Below, piece by piece: positions 26,626 through 36,370 of a stretch of DNA of 64,000 nucleotides (the stretch's first letter is position 1; each line of letters opens with the position of its first letter). The stretch comes from Pseudoalteromonas rhizosphaerae. Lineage in GTDB: Bacteria > Pseudomonadota > Gammaproteobacteria > Enterobacterales > Alteromonadaceae. The translations under genes were made by a program, and so were the position numbers. Location: contig NZ_CABVLM010000010.1 in assembly GCF_902498845.1 (NCBI RefSeq), positions 144,045 through 208,044 on the forward strand, written 5' to 3'. The notes under the pieces were generated by a model. That model saw only the letters and a program-made list of their open reading frames with translations, did not search any database and was not told the DNA's origin.

Positions 26626-28476
26626 TTATTCTATTCCAAAGGCGCTAGCGCCCATGTCTGCGCTACTTACGATATTTCTAAATCCGGTGAACAACTCTCG
26701 GCCCGTACCAAACGTTAAGCTAGGTACGCTAAGTTGTAATTCACGTTGTGCTAATTCTTCATCACTTACATGTACTTTTAAGATACCTGCTGGTGCATCA
26801 AGAGTAATTAAATCACCTTCCTGAATCTTAGCAATAATGCCGCCTTCAACAGCCTCTGGTGCTAAGTGGATTGCCGCTGGCACTTTACCTGATGCGCCTG
26901 ACATACGACCATCAGTTACGATCGCTACTTTGTAACCTTCATCTTGCAAGGTTGCCATTACTGGCGTGAGCTTATGCAGCTCAGGCATACCTTTGGCTTT
27001 TGGACCTTGCTCTTTTAGCACAGCAATAAAGTCTTGGTTTAACTCACCGCGTGTATAGGCTTCTTGTAATGCACTTTGTGAAGCAAATACTTTTGCTGGT
27101 GCTGTAACAACTTGATGCTCAACCGCAACCGCAGACACTTTGATCACGGCTTTACCTAAGTTACCAGTTAGTAACTGTAAGCCACCTTGTTTACTGAATG
27201 GGTTGTCAATTGGACGAAGTACATCTTCGTCTAATGAATTCTCTGGACACGGTACCCATTTAACTTTGCTTGGGCCTGTTGCGCTCGTCATGATCAGGTT
27301 ACTGTCAGTATCTAAACGTGGTTCTTGGGTATACGCCTCGAGACCTTCGCCAACAATGGTTTTAACGTCATTGTGCAAGAACCCTGCACCAACGAGTTCT
27401 CTCATAAGGAAACCCATGCCGCCGGCTGCTTGGAAATGATTTACATCAGCAGAACCATTTGGATAAATACGTGTTAGCAGTGGCACCACTTCTGATAAAT
27501 CCGACATATCTTTCCATGTCAGCTCAACGCCTGCCGCTTTGGCAATTGCCACTAAGTGAATTGCATGATTCGTAGAGCCACCGGTTGCTAACAAACCAAC
27601 TAAACCATTAATAATGGTTTTTTCAGTTACAACATCCGCTAAGCAATTGGCATCTTTACTTTGAATCAATTGTTTAAGCATGGTTTCTACCGCATTACCG
27701 GTTAAACCATCACGCAACTCTGTATATGGATTGATGAACGAGCTACCAGGAAGGTGCAAGCCCATAATTTCCATCAACATTTGGTTACTGTTTGCAGTAC
27801 CGTAAAACGTACAAGTACCCGCGCTGTGATAAGACGCACTCTCCGCTTCTAAAAGCTCATCACGGCTTACTAAGCCTTGAGCAAACTTTTGACGAATACG
27901 GGCTTTTTCTTTATTTGGAATGCCTGACTGCATCGGGCCTGCTGGCAAAAAGTACACCGGTAGATGACCAAATGATAAAGCACCAATTAATAGACCAGGG
28001 ACAATTTTGTCACACACACCTAAGCAAAATACGCCATCAAACACATCGTGTGATAATGAAATAGCTGTCGACATCGCAATTACATCACGAGAAAAAAGCG
28101 ATAACTCCATGCCATCACGGCCCTGAGTTACGCCATCACACATGGCTGGCACGCCGCCTGCAACTTGAGCTGTGGCATCGTACTTTGTAGCAATATCTTT
28201 AATTAAATCTGGATAATCTTTATATGGCACGTGCGCAGATAGCATATCGTTATATGAATTGATAATCGCTAAGTTTGGCTGCTCATCAGCTTTTAAACGT
28301 GCTTTATCGTCACTGCTACACGCAGCCATAACATGGGCGATATTGCCACAACCTAAACCAGAACGAACTCTTGTTTGTTTTTTTGCATGATTGATGCGTT
28401 CTAAATAGGCTTGGCGAGTAGCTTTACTGCGTTCAATGACGCGTTCGGTGACTTCTTGAATACGAGGATGTAACAT
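26626..28476 (-). CDS. edd: 6-phosphogluconate dehydratase
   Basis: Edd converts 6-phosphogluconate to KDPG and contains a 4Fe-4S cluster. The ATG at 28474-28476 gives 616 residues beginning [13 protein letters not shown], matching the family start; a further 27 codons upstream are open but look like leader. Conserved runs include [28 protein letters not shown] with a cluster cysteine, [25 protein letters not shown] and [17 protein letters not shown]. It is the first gene of the operon with eda and gap. Two LacI-type operators lie 137-183 bp upstream. Confidence 0.96.
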   Translation of the reverse strand: MLHPRIQEVTERVIERSKATRQAYLERINHAKKQTRVRSGLGCGNIAHVMAACSSDDKARLKADEQPNLAIINSYNDMLSAHVPYKDYPDLIKDIATKYDATAQVAGGVPAMCDGVTQGRDGMELSLFSRDVIAMSTAISLSHDVFDGVFCLGVCDKIVPGLLIGALSFGHLPVYFLPAGPMQSGIPNKEKARIRQKFAQGLVSRDELLEAESASYHSAGTCTFYGTANSNQMLMEIMGLHLPGSSFINPYTELRDGLTGNAVETMLKQLIQSKDANCLADVVTEKTIINGLVGLLATGGSTNHAIHLVAIAKAAGVELTWKDMSDLSEVVPLLTRIYPNGSADVNHFQAAGGMGFLMRELVGAGFLHNDVKTIVGEGLEAYTQEPRLDTDSNLIMTSATGPSKVKWVPCPENSLDEDVLRPIDNPFSKQGGLQLLTGNLGKAVIKVSAVAVEHQVVTAPAKVFASQSALQEAYTRGELNQDFIAVLKEQGPKAKGMPELHKLTPVMATLQDEGYKVAIVTDGRMSGASGKVPAAIHLAPEAVEGGIIAKIQEGDLITLDAPAGILKVHVSDEELAQRELQLSVPSLTFGTGRELFTGFRNIVSSADMGASAFGIE

Positions 28477-28612
28477 AAAATTCGACTCATCTCTAAGGTT
28501 AGAGGATAAAGGCTCAGTGGCAAGTGCATACTCCACGAATGAACTTGCACTGAGCATCTTTGATTTACCCGTTCAAAGGTATACGTTGGCAGGTTGTCTC
28601 TCACAATCAACC

Positions 28613-28626
28613 TGACACCGGTGTCA
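28613..28626. promoter_or_regulatory. LacI-type operator 1 upstream of edd
   Basis: The perfect palindrome TGACACCGGTGTCA has a central CG, as LacI-family operators do. An identical copy lies 33 bp upstream, three helical turns away, and another before glk. It would sit just downstream of the predicted edd transcription start. Confidence 0.85.
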
Positions 28627-28630
28627 CTGT

Positions 28631-28660
28631 ATTAACGCATGACTGTGACACCGGTGTCAA
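28631..28660 (-). promoter_or_regulatory. Candidate promoter of edd-eda-gap
   Basis: A perfect -35 TTGACA (28655-28660) overlaps operator 2. An 18-bp spacer leads to the weak -10 GTTAAT (28631-28636). Operators on both sides would give strong repression. Confidence 0.5.
28646..28659. promoter_or_regulatory. LacI-type operator 2 upstream of edd
   Basis: A second exact copy of TGACACCGGTGTCA. It overlaps the -35 box of the predicted edd promoter and lies in helical phase with operator 1. Confidence 0.85.
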
Positions 28661-28904
28661 CCCTATCCTATAAATTTAGTTTAAATATTTTAAATGACCA
28701 AATAATGAACGAAAATAATTTTTCATTAGGGGATCTAGCTTAGTTGCTAAATTGTGTTGCTGGAGAGCTAGAAAATGTGAGGAGTTTTTACTTTAATATA
28801 TTGATTATAATGTGTTTTCATAAGCGGAACCATATCAATCGTAAGTACCTATGAGCGGATAATAAAACCCATATAGCAACAACATGCAGACTGCTTTGTT
28901 AAGC
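28661..28904. other. Gene-free stretch between edd promoter and lacI terminator
   Basis: About 240 bases, AT-rich, between the two minus-strand operons. I see no ORF or RNA gene. It probably contains upstream promoter elements only. Confidence 0.5.
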
Positions 28905-28941
28905 AAAAAATGCCCGAGTAAGCGTCACTCAAACTCGGGCA
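28905..28941 (-). terminator. Terminator of the glk-lacI unit
   Basis: On the minus strand a 9-bp stem (TGCCCGAGT/ACTCGGGCA) is followed by six U residues, right after the lacI stop codon. Confidence 0.9.
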
Positions 28942-28955
28942 ACTGTGAAAAGCCT

Positions 28956-29969
28956 TTATCTAACTTGTGCGGTAGACTCGCGTGTGATTAATCGCGCTTC
29001 AAGCGTAACCTGATACGGTTGCTCTTGCGGATCACCAATATGCTCAATCAGTTTAGTAACCGCTTGTTTAGTCATTTCTTCAACCGGTTGCGCTATGGTA
29101 GTAAGACCAGGCCAAATATGACGAGCGATTGGCGCATTATCAAAACCCGCGATAGAAATATCATCGGGTACTTTAAATTGACGTTGTGTTGCCAATTTTA
29201 ATACCGCCGCAGCCATGTAATCATTTGATGCAAATACAGCGGTTGGACGTGGGGTTAAGTCTAAAATGCTGCGCGCACTATCAACCCCAGAATGATAACT
29301 AAAGTTACCCTCTTCAACCAAACGTTCATTAAATTCAATGCCGTGCGTACTAAGCGCTCTGCGATAACCTTTGAAACGCTGCTCAGTGGCACTGTGATCT
29401 GGGTGGCCTTTAATAAACGCGATCGCTTTATGGCCAAGCTTAATTAAGTGCTCAGTGATCTCAAATGCGCCCTGCTCATCATTACTGCGTACTGAAATTG
29501 AATCGTCTTCAAGCACTGCTGATGCAACTCGTGCATACGGAATTTTTTTACTTTTGAGAAAATCGACTAATACCTTAAAATCTGAAAATGGCGGCGTCAA
29601 TACCAAGCCATCAAGACGAGAAGATTGTAGTAAATGCTCAATATTACTGATCAACGCATCACCACGTAAATCACATGGGTGGATCAACAAGTTATAGTTG
29701 TTTTCTTGACACGCAGCAAGCGCACCAGTTTGCACCCGAGTGATATAACTTTTACTCGGGTTATCGTAAATGCAACCAATAATAAAACTACGATTTTGCG
29801 CCAAACCTCTGGCGATCGGGTTAGGAGTGTAATCTAGCTCTTTAAAAACCTTAAGAACTTTTTCACGGGTTGCATCACTAACATTAGGTTCATTATTTAA
29901 AACCCGAGACACGGTTTTTTTAGAGACCCCGGCATAACTTGCAACACTATTTATTGTAACTTTCTTCAT
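28956..29969 (-). CDS. LacI family transcriptional regulator (glk-linked)
   Basis: A 337-residue repressor. Residues 4-24 form the LacI helix-turn-helix (INSVASYAGVSKKTVSRVLN) with the hinge motif NPIARGLA. The rest is a periplasmic-binding-protein-like sensor domain with GFDNAPIARHIWPGLTTIAQP. It follows glk by 35 nt on the same strand and so is probably cotranscribed. It is a prime candidate to bind the TGACACCGGTGTCA palindromes upstream of edd and glk. In Alteromonadales a glucose-responsive LacI regulator (called GluR in regulon reconstructions, from memory) has this kind of neighbourhood. The effector is not visible in the sequence. Confidence 0.9.
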   Translation of the reverse strand: MKKVTINSVASYAGVSKKTVSRVLNNEPNVSDATREKVLKVFKELDYTPNPIARGLAQNRSFIIGCIYDNPSKSYITRVQTGALAACQENNYNLLIHPCDLRGDALISNIEHLLQSSRLDGLVLTPPFSDFKVLVDFLKSKKIPYARVASAVLEDDSISVRSNDEQGAFEITEHLIKLGHKAIAFIKGHPDHSATEQRFKGYRRALSTHGIEFNERLVEEGNFSYHSGVDSARSILDLTPRPTAVFASNDYMAAAVLKLATQRQFKVPDDISIAGFDNAPIARHIWPGLTTIAQPVEEMTKQAVTKLIEHIGDPQEQPYQVTLEARLITRESTAQVR

Positions 29970-30004
29970 CCAACCTTCCCAATAACACCCCTATGAGCGA
30001 TGTA

Positions 30005-31003
30005 TTATGACTGCTCATTGACGTGCAAACATGCAGCAGCACCAATAAGTGGAATATTATCTTGTGTGACTAACGTCACTGGTATTTGGCTCACATACTG
30101 CGACATGATCCCTTTAGCACCAAAACGCTCAACAAAACGACTAGCAAGTAAACGAGCTTGCATACGCGGTAAAATACCGCCACCAATATACACACCACCT
30201 AACGCACCAAATGCCAGTGCTAAATCGCCTGCGACACTGCCAATCCAATCACAAAATTGATTTAACGTAGCATCGCAAATGGCACATTCACCACTATTTG
30301 CTAATTCGCTAATTTGTGCAGCGGTTAAATTCTTAGCATCGACACCTTTTACAGCCGCCATGGCTTGATACAAATGAGCAATACCCGGCCCTGAAAATAC
30401 TGTTTCGACCGATACATGTGGCAATAGCTTACGTAACTCGATGATCAGCTGAGTATCTAATTCACTCACTGACGCCAATGTTATATGCCCACCTTCACAA
30501 CTCAAAACAGCACGTGATTGGCTAGTACGCACTAAACACGCCGCACCAAAACCAGTGCCCGGACCCATGACTGCAATATTTGCATCAGTATCGGCTTGTC
30601 CTGCTTTAACTGCAATGTTTTGTTGTGGATCTAAATAAGGTGCTGCATAGGCAAACGCAGCAAAATCGTTGATCACTTCCAGTTGAGCTAAATTAAACTC
30701 AGCTTTTACTTGTTCGACACTAAAGTGCCAACCTAAATTAGTTAAATGTACTTGGCCTGCTTTTATCGGTCCAGCCACGGCTAAACACGCGCGTCGAGGT
30801 TGAATATGACTAACTTGAGATAAATAATGCGTTATTGCCGCTTCCAATGAACCAAAATTGGCACTGGGAAAAATGATATTATGCTCAATAACGAATTGTT
30901 TTTCTTGTAGGTTAAAAGCAGTAATTAAAGCAAAACGGGCATTAGTGCCGCCGATGTCGGCCACTAAGATAGGATCGAATTCTGAATTTGGCTTGGAGTT
31001 CAT
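30005..31003 (-). CDS. glk: Glucokinase, ROK-unrelated bacterial Glk family
   Basis: Glk phosphorylates glucose to glucose 6-phosphate, feeding the Entner-Doudoroff genes next door. The start is placed at ATG 31001-31003 (332 residues, MNSKPNSEFDPILVADIGGTNARFAL); the reading frame is open to 31111 but that part falls in the leader. Conserved features are the phosphate loop DIGGTNARFAL, the sugar-binding NDFAAFAY, GPGTGFGAA and CEGGH. It precedes lacI and carries a long leader with an operator-embedded promoter and an internal terminator. Confidence 0.93.
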   Translation of the reverse strand: MNSKPNSEFDPILVADIGGTNARFALITAFNLQEKQFVIEHNIIFPSANFGSLEAAITHYLSQVSHIQPRRACLAVAGPIKAGQVHLTNLGWHFSVEQVKAEFNLAQLEVINDFAAFAYAAPYLDPQQNIAVKAGQADTDANIAVMGPGTGFGAACLVRTSQSRAVLSCEGGHITLASVSELDTQLIIELRKLLPHVSVETVFSGPGIAHLYQAMAAVKGVDAKNLTAAQISELANSGECAICDATLNQFCDWIGSVAGDLALAFGALGGVYIGGGILPRMQARLLASRFVERFGAKGIMSQYVSQIPVTLVTQDNIPLIGAAACLHVNEQS

Positions 31004-31096
31004 CGTGTTTTCTCTTTTGTCTAAGCGGTTTATATACTTAGCTATAACCGTGCTTATTATTGTAATTTCAATGGTCTTGCTATCGCTATGAGATAA

Positions 31097-31119
31097 ACTT
31101 TGAGCTATCACCTCAAAGT
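31097..31119 (-). repeat. Hairpin in the glk leader
   Basis: Perfect 8-bp arms (ACTTTGAG/CTCAAAGT) with a 7-nt loop, between the leader terminator and the glk start. It could stabilise the processed transcript. Confidence 0.5.
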
Positions 31120-31133
31120 AGTTACTCTAGTAT

Positions 31134-31163
31134 AAAAAAATGCTGCCCAACTAAATGGGCAGC
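31134..31163 (-). terminator. Intrinsic terminator inside the glk leader
   Basis: Minus-strand stem GCTGCCCA/TGGGCAGC with a 6-nt loop, followed by a U-run of seven to eight. It lies downstream of the predicted glk promoter and upstream of glk, so it would act as an attenuator unless another promoter exists after it. Confidence 0.75.
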
Positions 31164-31199
31164 CAATACGTTTTGACAACAAAATGATAAAACACCCGC

Positions 31200-31229
31200 A
31201 TTATGACACCGGTGTCAGGGTTGGATCAA
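31200..31229 (-). promoter_or_regulatory. Candidate glk promoter with operator between boxes
   Basis: The -35 TTGATC (31224-31229) and -10 CATAAT (31200-31205) are 18 bp apart on the minus strand. The operator 31204-31217 occupies the spacer. Confidence 0.55.
31204..31217. promoter_or_regulatory. LacI-type operator 3 between glk and second lacI
   Basis: Third exact copy of TGACACCGGTGTCA in the divergent region. It could control glk and also the plus-strand lacI gene. Confidence 0.85.
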
Positions 31230-31332
31230 TAAAAATTTTAAATTACTGATAAATAGCTTGTAAAAATCAGCAAATAAACGAGAATAACACGAGTTATTTG
31301 CACTTTAGTTACTTGAAATAGTTAGGTTGTGT

Positions 31333-32349
31333 ATGAAAGGTAAAGCTACATCGTTTGACATTGCACACTACGCAGGGGTATCACAATCCACTGTCTCGCG
31401 CGCCTTGCGCAACAGTCCATTGGTTAATGAAGAAACCCGCAAACGTGTTTTTGAGGTAGCCAAGCAGCTTAACTATAAAGTCGACAAAAATGCGAGTAAC
31501 CTTCGAACTCAACAAAGTAGTACATTGGCTTTGTTACTGTTTGAAGATCCCACAGCAGATGAATCACAAATCAATCCGTTCTTTTTAGCGATGCTCGGCA
31601 GCATAACGCGTGCTTGCGCAAAAGAAGGGTATGACTTATTGGTATCGTTTCAATCTGCAAGCTCAGATTGGCAAGCGGACTACGAAGACAGTCACCGTGC
31701 TGATGGTATTATTTTATTAGGTTATGGCGATTACATTGATTTTCAGCCTAAGTTTAATACCTTGCTTGAACAAAACACCAAATTTGTTTGTTGGGGAGCA
31801 ACGGTAGATAATCGTGCCGATTTAACAATTAGCTGTGATAACTATGGCGGCGGCCAACTTGCTGCTGAGCATTTATTGGCGCATAACCGAACTGATTGCG
31901 CATTTATTGGTGATGCATCTGATCATAGCCCTGAATTTTTTGCCCGTTTTAATGGCTTTAAAGACAAGTTAAAACAACATGCTATTACCTTAAGCGAGCG
32001 AAAAATAGCGAATGCGATTTCGACCGAAGAGTCTGGTTATCATGCCACACGTTCGCTTATTGCCAACAATATTACCTTTAATGCCCTTTTCGCTGCTAGC
32101 GATCTGATTGCTATAGGTGCAATACGCGCTTTAAAAGAAGCCAATATTAACGTGCCGAAAGATGTAGCCGTGATAGGTTTTGATAATATTTCGATTGCCA
32201 GCTATGTAAACCCGCCACTCACAACCATAGAGCAAAACACCACAATAGCAGGACAAATGCTAGTTGAAAACTTACTAAAACTAATTCGTGGTGAACAAGT
32301 ACAAAGTACCCTACTAACACCGCGACTAATTGCACGAGGTTCCAGCTAA
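31333..32349 (+). CDS. LacI family transcriptional regulator (divergent from glk)
   Basis: A 338-residue repressor starting at the ATG 31333-31335. The N-terminal helix-turn-helix reads FDIAHYAGVSQSTVSRALRN. The sensor domain ends with the usual VIGFDNISIASYVNPPLTTIEQ. The hinge (KVDKNASNLRTQQSS) is less canonical than that of its neighbour. It is divergent from glk and shares the intergenic operator, so it could be the regulator of this palindrome, or merely be regulated through it. Two LacI proteins flanking glk make the assignment ambiguous. Confidence 0.88.
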   Translation: MKGKATSFDIAHYAGVSQSTVSRALRNSPLVNEETRKRVFEVAKQLNYKVDKNASNLRTQQSSTLALLLFEDPTADESQINPFFLAMLGSITRACAKEGYDLLVSFQSASSDWQADYEDSHRADGIILLGYGDYIDFQPKFNTLLEQNTKFVCWGATVDNRADLTISCDNYGGGQLAAEHLLAHNRTDCAFIGDASDHSPEFFARFNGFKDKLKQHAITLSERKIANAISTEESGYHATRSLIANNITFNALFAASDLIAIGAIRALKEANINVPKDVAVIGFDNISIASYVNPPLTTIEQNTTIAGQMLVENLLKLIRGEQVQSTLLTPRLIARGSS

Positions 32350-32573
32350 CTACATATATTTTATTACATTATTTACGGTCTTTTGTCCTTATTTTTTTAT
32401 AATTACACGCTAGGTCAACGTACTATTAACAGCCAATTCACACATTAATTTCACATTAGTTTTTTTTATCTGAAACTGAGCGTTTTTAGTGTAATTTCTC
32501 ACTCGTCTTTTTATTAGTTTCTCTCTACAATCGCACTTTTATTTTTGCTCTTAAAAATTCAAGTGAATATCTT

Positions 32574-33206
32574 ATGCTATTAACTATTGTTTATATTATT
32601 GGTATTACAGCCGAAGCCATGACCGGTGCGCTGAGTGCTGGGCGCAGAAACATGGATTGGTTTGGGGTTATGTTAGTAGCCAGTGCCACAGCAATTGGTG
32701 GTGGCAGCGTACGCGATATTTTACTTGGCAATTACCCTTTAACTTGGGTAAAACATCCAGAATATTTATTGATCACCTGCGTTGCCGGTATTATTACAAC
32801 TTGGCTTGCAAAATGGGTGGTTAAATTTAAAGGCATTTTTATGCGTTTAGATGCCCTTGGGCTTGCCGCATTTAGTATTATTGGCTGCCAAGTGGGGCTT
32901 AATATGGGTTTGCACTATGGTATTTGTGTAGTCGCTGCTATTGTTACCGGCGTATTTGGTGGATTATTACGTGATTTAATTTGTCGCCAAGCGCCGCTAG
33001 TATTACATCATGAGCTTTACGCCAGCGTAGCGCTGATTGTAGCTTGTTTATATCTAGCACTACACCACTACAACATTGATGACAACATCAGCGTTATTAC
33101 AAGCCTAGTTGTAGGGTATTTAATACGCATGGCATCGGTACGCTTTAAATGGCGCTTACCTACGTTTAGTTTATTAGAACCAGCTAATTTGAAAAATGAA
33201 CAGTAA
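32574..33206 (+). CDS. TRIC-family cation channel (YadS/YicG, UPF0126)
   Basis: A 210-residue membrane protein with six or seven predicted helices in two related halves. Each half has a glycine-rich kinked helix: AIGGGSVRDILLG in the first and GVFGGLLRDLICR in the second. This duplicated G-G-x-x-R-D pattern defines the bacterial TRIC/UPF0126 family, which forms trimeric potassium-permeable channels. It stands alone, with no operon context to suggest a substrate. Confidence 0.9.
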   Translation: MLLTIVYIIGITAEAMTGALSAGRRNMDWFGVMLVASATAIGGGSVRDILLGNYPLTWVKHPEYLLITCVAGIITTWLAKWVVKFKGIFMRLDALGLAAFSIIGCQVGLNMGLHYGICVVAAIVTGVFGGLLRDLICRQAPLVLHHELYASVALIVACLYLALHHYNIDDNISVITSLVVGYLIRMASVRFKWRLPTFSLLEPANLKNEQ

Positions 33207-33472
33207 AGGCAGTCGTTTATTAACCCCTGCTCTTGAGCTTTTCAATAGTCCAATTACTTCTTAGGCTATTGAAACAGCGAAAAATATTATTTTCATACGT
33301 TAAAAATAAATAGTTTTTCCGACTGTTTTATTTTGAAAGTAATTATAGAGTAATAAAGATTGCAATAAACTTGTACCACTTGATGTTGCCCAATATAAAC
33401 CAATAGCAGAGGGGAAGTTTATTAAGGTAATAACACAAATCACACCCTCAGTACTTGATAGCATATAGTTAT

Positions 33473-34327
33473 TTAATAAGAGGGTGTTGCAAGCATAGGG
33501 TAAGTAAATAAGAAAAAGTGAAACACATTAACGAACCAATGGCATAAAATAGCCCACTCTAAACGCTGAGTTTTATAAAAAATGTATCCATAGCCAAAAC
33601 CAGCAACAGCTGCCACTAGCATGTAACTAGCTCCAGCTGAAAAGTGTGCGAGTGAAAATAAACCAGTAGTGATCACAGGCGCTAGTAATGCAAACCGAGC
33701 CGAGGTTATCACTTTCGAAAGCTTAGTTTGTATTATCCCTCTAAATAACGCCTCTTCTGCAACGCAGGTAAAAAATAGATTAATTGCTATAAATAAAAAC
33801 CAAAATTCGGGTACTTTAGGCGCAAACTCCATAAGGCCCAATATGAAAGCAGTGATGAGTGCAGCTAAAATCGTGATGGCAATAATCGAAAGTGGATGCC
33901 CTACGCTTATTGGTTTTAGCGTTTTATTTTTTGTAAAAAAATAAGCGCTCAGCATCAAACCCGCTAATGCTTTATCGAAATTAGCATACAGGGTAAATGC
34001 AATTGCATTGCTAGTAAGCTGTTCATTAACAACAATAGGCTGGTTATTAAAACCGGGGAACCAATGTAAGGCTAAACCAAGTGAGGCTATTACAAATAAA
34101 GGCGTTAAGATACTGCGTATTAACGCAGAGGTTGCAGATACCGAAAAGTGCAATAAGCCTAAATAAAACACAATAACAACAACTGCGTATAAGTTTATAT
34201 ATTCCTGATAATAGGCAGTTATAACACTTAGCAGCAGTAAGTATTGCCAAATTGGTTGGCGTAAAATTACTATCTTACAAAATGGAAAAACGCATAAAAT
34301 AGATAGCGCTAGGAAACAAAAAGCCAT
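33473..34327 (-). CDS. CPBP family intramembrane glutamic endopeptidase
   Basis: A 284-residue membrane protein with about eight helices. The CPBP (Abi/Rce1) motifs are present: EEALFRG with Glu191-Glu192 and Arg196, a histidine in SLAHFSAG near 230, and a third histidine-asparagine motif in CHWFVNVFHF near 263. These are the catalytic elements of CAAX-type intramembrane proteases. Bacterial members are linked to peptide maturation or immunity to bacteriocins. No bacteriocin gene is next to it. It lies at the start of the accessory region. Confidence 0.85.
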   Translation of the reverse strand: MAFCFLALSILCVFPFCKIVILRQPIWQYLLLLSVITAYYQEYINLYAVVVIVFYLGLLHFSVSATSALIRSILTPLFVIASLGLALHWFPGFNNQPIVVNEQLTSNAIAFTLYANFDKALAGLMLSAYFFTKNKTLKPISVGHPLSIIAITILAALITAFILGLMEFAPKVPEFWFLFIAINLFFTCVAEEALFRGIIQTKLSKVITSARFALLAPVITTGLFSLAHFSAGASYMLVAAVAGFGYGYIFYKTQRLEWAILCHWFVNVFHFFLFTYPMLATPSY

Positions 34328-34666
34328 GAATGTGTAATCTTATGTTTTAGATTTTAAAAAGGCTTTTTACTTTAATTAACGCCTTTTACAGATCCGACCA
34401 GCAGCATGGCATTTATAAAAGTAAAAAGTTCTATCCGCTTTTTGCATTTAATATCAATGATACAAAGCACTATAAATGGCATTAGTATCGAAATAAATAA
34501 CATCATTGAAGTACCAATAGCGCTAAAAATAGGGCTAACACCAGTAACTACGTATCATTGCTTACATCTGGAAAATGATGGCGATTTTAAATTCAGTGCT
34601 AGTAAGTAGTAAAATGCGGAAAGCGCCAGATACTTGAAGATAGCTATTGACGCCATAACTTATTTG
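34328..34666. other. Intergenic stretch with a possible attC-like edge
   Basis: The 67-codon forward ORF at 34406 has no recognisable ribosome site or family and I do not call it. At the right end, GTTAGGG (near 34659) directly follows the stop of the DUF2834 gene on the minus strand and could be a degenerate attC core box. Confidence 0.4.
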
Positions 34667-34987
34667 TTAGGGCTGTGATTCAAGGGACTGCTTTTCTTTG
34701 AGGTAAAGATAAAGTGGAAGCCCAAACGACACACCCACAAACAACGTGCCCAGCACAGCAAAATATCGATATGTCACTTTATTTCTGCGACCATCGACAA
34801 TGATAAAACCCAACAAAACAACTGCAGACACTACAACATCAAGCCAAGCAAATACGCTGATAGAATTTGTCACCGCGTCATTAAACAAGAGACCAAGATC
34901 TAAACCATTTGTAACTAGCCAAGGAACAAAGGCGCCATAAGGAAGTAAAATTCCTAATAAAGTAAGAACCAGATAAAACCTAACCAT
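34667..34987 (-). CDS. DUF2834 family small membrane protein
   Basis: A 106-residue protein with three membrane segments. The pattern (LLPYGAFVPWL, a loop with glycines, FAWLDVVVSAVVLLGFI, the basic DGRR, and a final helix) matches DUF2834, whose function is unknown. The gene is bounded by TTAGGGC-like boxes on both sides, and upstream sequence includes repeat copy 1, so it is probably an integron-type cassette read on the minus strand. Confidence 0.7.
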   Translation of the reverse strand: MVRFYLVLTLLGILLPYGAFVPWLVTNGLDLGLLFNDAVTNSISVFAWLDVVVSAVVLLGFIIVDGRRNKVTYRYFAVLGTLFVGVSFGLPLYLYLKEKQSLESQP

Positions 34988-34994
34988 TTCACCA

Positions 34995-35160
34995 TCCTTG
35001 CAACTGTTTTTAGTAAGCCCTAATGAATCTGTAGAATAACTCGTTTTTAATTTATTTTTATTATTGTATCAACCATAGCCGAATTCCTATTTTGATTCAA
35101 TCGTTTAGTGATTAACGGCTTTTGAAGTGGTTAGTGTGATTTGGTGTTTTTTAATATGAA
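34995..35160. repeat. Cassette-associated repeat, copy 1
   Basis: Homologous to copies near 40337, 57111 and 61050. It begins with TCTGTAGAATAACTCG and includes the conserved core at 35075-35103. Similarity fades after about 35105. Read on the minus strand, the core contains TTGAAT-17 bp-TATGGT. Confidence 0.7.
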
Positions 35161-35351
35161 CCAAATAATTACAACTCCAAACTACCTAGTGAAATAAGAG
35201 ACGCCCATTAACTATCAAAGATATGACATAAATTATTAGTCTTTCAAAATACCCCACCATAACAACTCTATTGCAAAAACCTTTAAAATAGTTAAAGTGT
35301 TGTTCCGTTTTTTTTATAAAAACCCCTGATTAGCTATAAGGCTTATAAAAA
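35161..35351. other. Non-coding stretch upstream of a secreted-protein gene
   Basis: AT-rich and without ORFs. It should hold the promoter of the gene at 35352, but I cannot fix the boxes with confidence. Confidence 0.4.
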
Positions 35352-36119
35352 ATGAAAAAGATATGTGTGTTACTTATTTTACTCATCGCCAGTGTCGCTA
35401 AAGCAGATGACATTAGTCAATATAAGTTCTATGCAACAGACAACTTCAGAGATGATCAGCAACCGGAGTTTGCCGCTTATATAAAAAATGGCGATCCTTG
35501 TATTCAGGTTAAAAACCTAACAACCCATAAAGAGGTCCGCTTTTGTCAGATCACCAAAGGCATTAATTTAGCTGATGATCCTAACATCTACCCTTTTGAA
35601 ATGCATTTCTCAGGTCACCGATTATATTTCTTTGTTGCTGCCTATTGGGCTGATCAAGCTTGTACTATAGAACTGTCAAATATGACGATTAGTTGTGAGC
35701 TAAAAAACAAACCCAAAAAGGAAGAAGACGTTAAAGCAGAGCACCAAAAAGCGGTAAAAAAGAATGAGGTTGTCATCCCTCCTGCTGTTAAACATATAGA
35801 GTTTGGCAATGTAAAAGAAGCAGAAGGTCTGTTTCGTCTTATTCTTAATAATTCTGAAATGAACCCATGTTTTACCATTGAGCATTACAGTACATCCCTA
35901 TTTGATGGCCCAACAAACATTAAACATGTTTGTAGTGCCATAAATAAAACGGACGACTCAATCATTGATCTTATAGGAAAAGACGGCAACTGGTGGTTTG
36001 AAAACTTTAATTGGCAAGGTAATAACTTAGCATTTGAAATAAATGCTATGGGGGGGAATTATAAATGTGAATTACCATTACCATTTACCGAGCAATCTGA
36101 AGCCTTATGTGTAAGATAA
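35352..36119 (+). CDS. Secreted protein of unknown function
   Basis: A 255-residue protein with a clear Sec signal peptide (MKKICVLLILLIASVAKA, then DD). The mature part has three or four cysteine pairs and two similar beta-rich halves (CIQVKNLTTHKEVRFCQ and CFTIEHYSTSLFDG), suggesting a duplicated small domain, joined by a lysine/glutamate-rich linker (KPKKEEDVKAEHQKAVKK). I recognise no family. It is one of the few plus-strand genes in the 34-40 kb block and has no attC-like sequence after it. Confidence 0.65.
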   Translation: MKKICVLLILLIASVAKADDISQYKFYATDNFRDDQQPEFAAYIKNGDPCIQVKNLTTHKEVRFCQITKGINLADDPNIYPFEMHFSGHRLYFFVAAYWADQACTIELSNMTISCELKNKPKKEEDVKAEHQKAVKKNEVVIPPAVKHIEFGNVKEAEGLFRLILNNSEMNPCFTIEHYSTSLFDGPTNIKHVCSAINKTDDSIIDLIGKDGNWWFENFNWQGNNLAFEINAMGGNYKCELPLPFTEQSEALCVR

Positions 36120-36370
36120 ATCATATATTTGTGCAATGTAATCGCCACTCGAAGATTATTGGTTATATTTTATCAGTTTAGAGAGCTCACTTTGAGTCCC
36201 ATTAAGCTCAGCTTTTTATTTGCTGCCTACCAAATATGCCCAAGATGCGCCCGTGTAAGTCAAAAGTTGGGCGCGCAATTCACATAAGCGATTTAAAAAT
36301 TAACGAGACTATGAAGTTGTTTAACATTAAAAAACTGTACTACTATCATGTCTTTCATTGTGCTTTATTT

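Noticed and set aside
28661..28904. Small RNA gene between lacI and edd
   Set aside because: There is no promoter-terminator pair in one orientation; the only terminator belongs to lacI.
34406..34609. 67-codon plus-strand ORF
   Set aside because: No ribosome site, no family, and composition like surrounding non-coding sequence.
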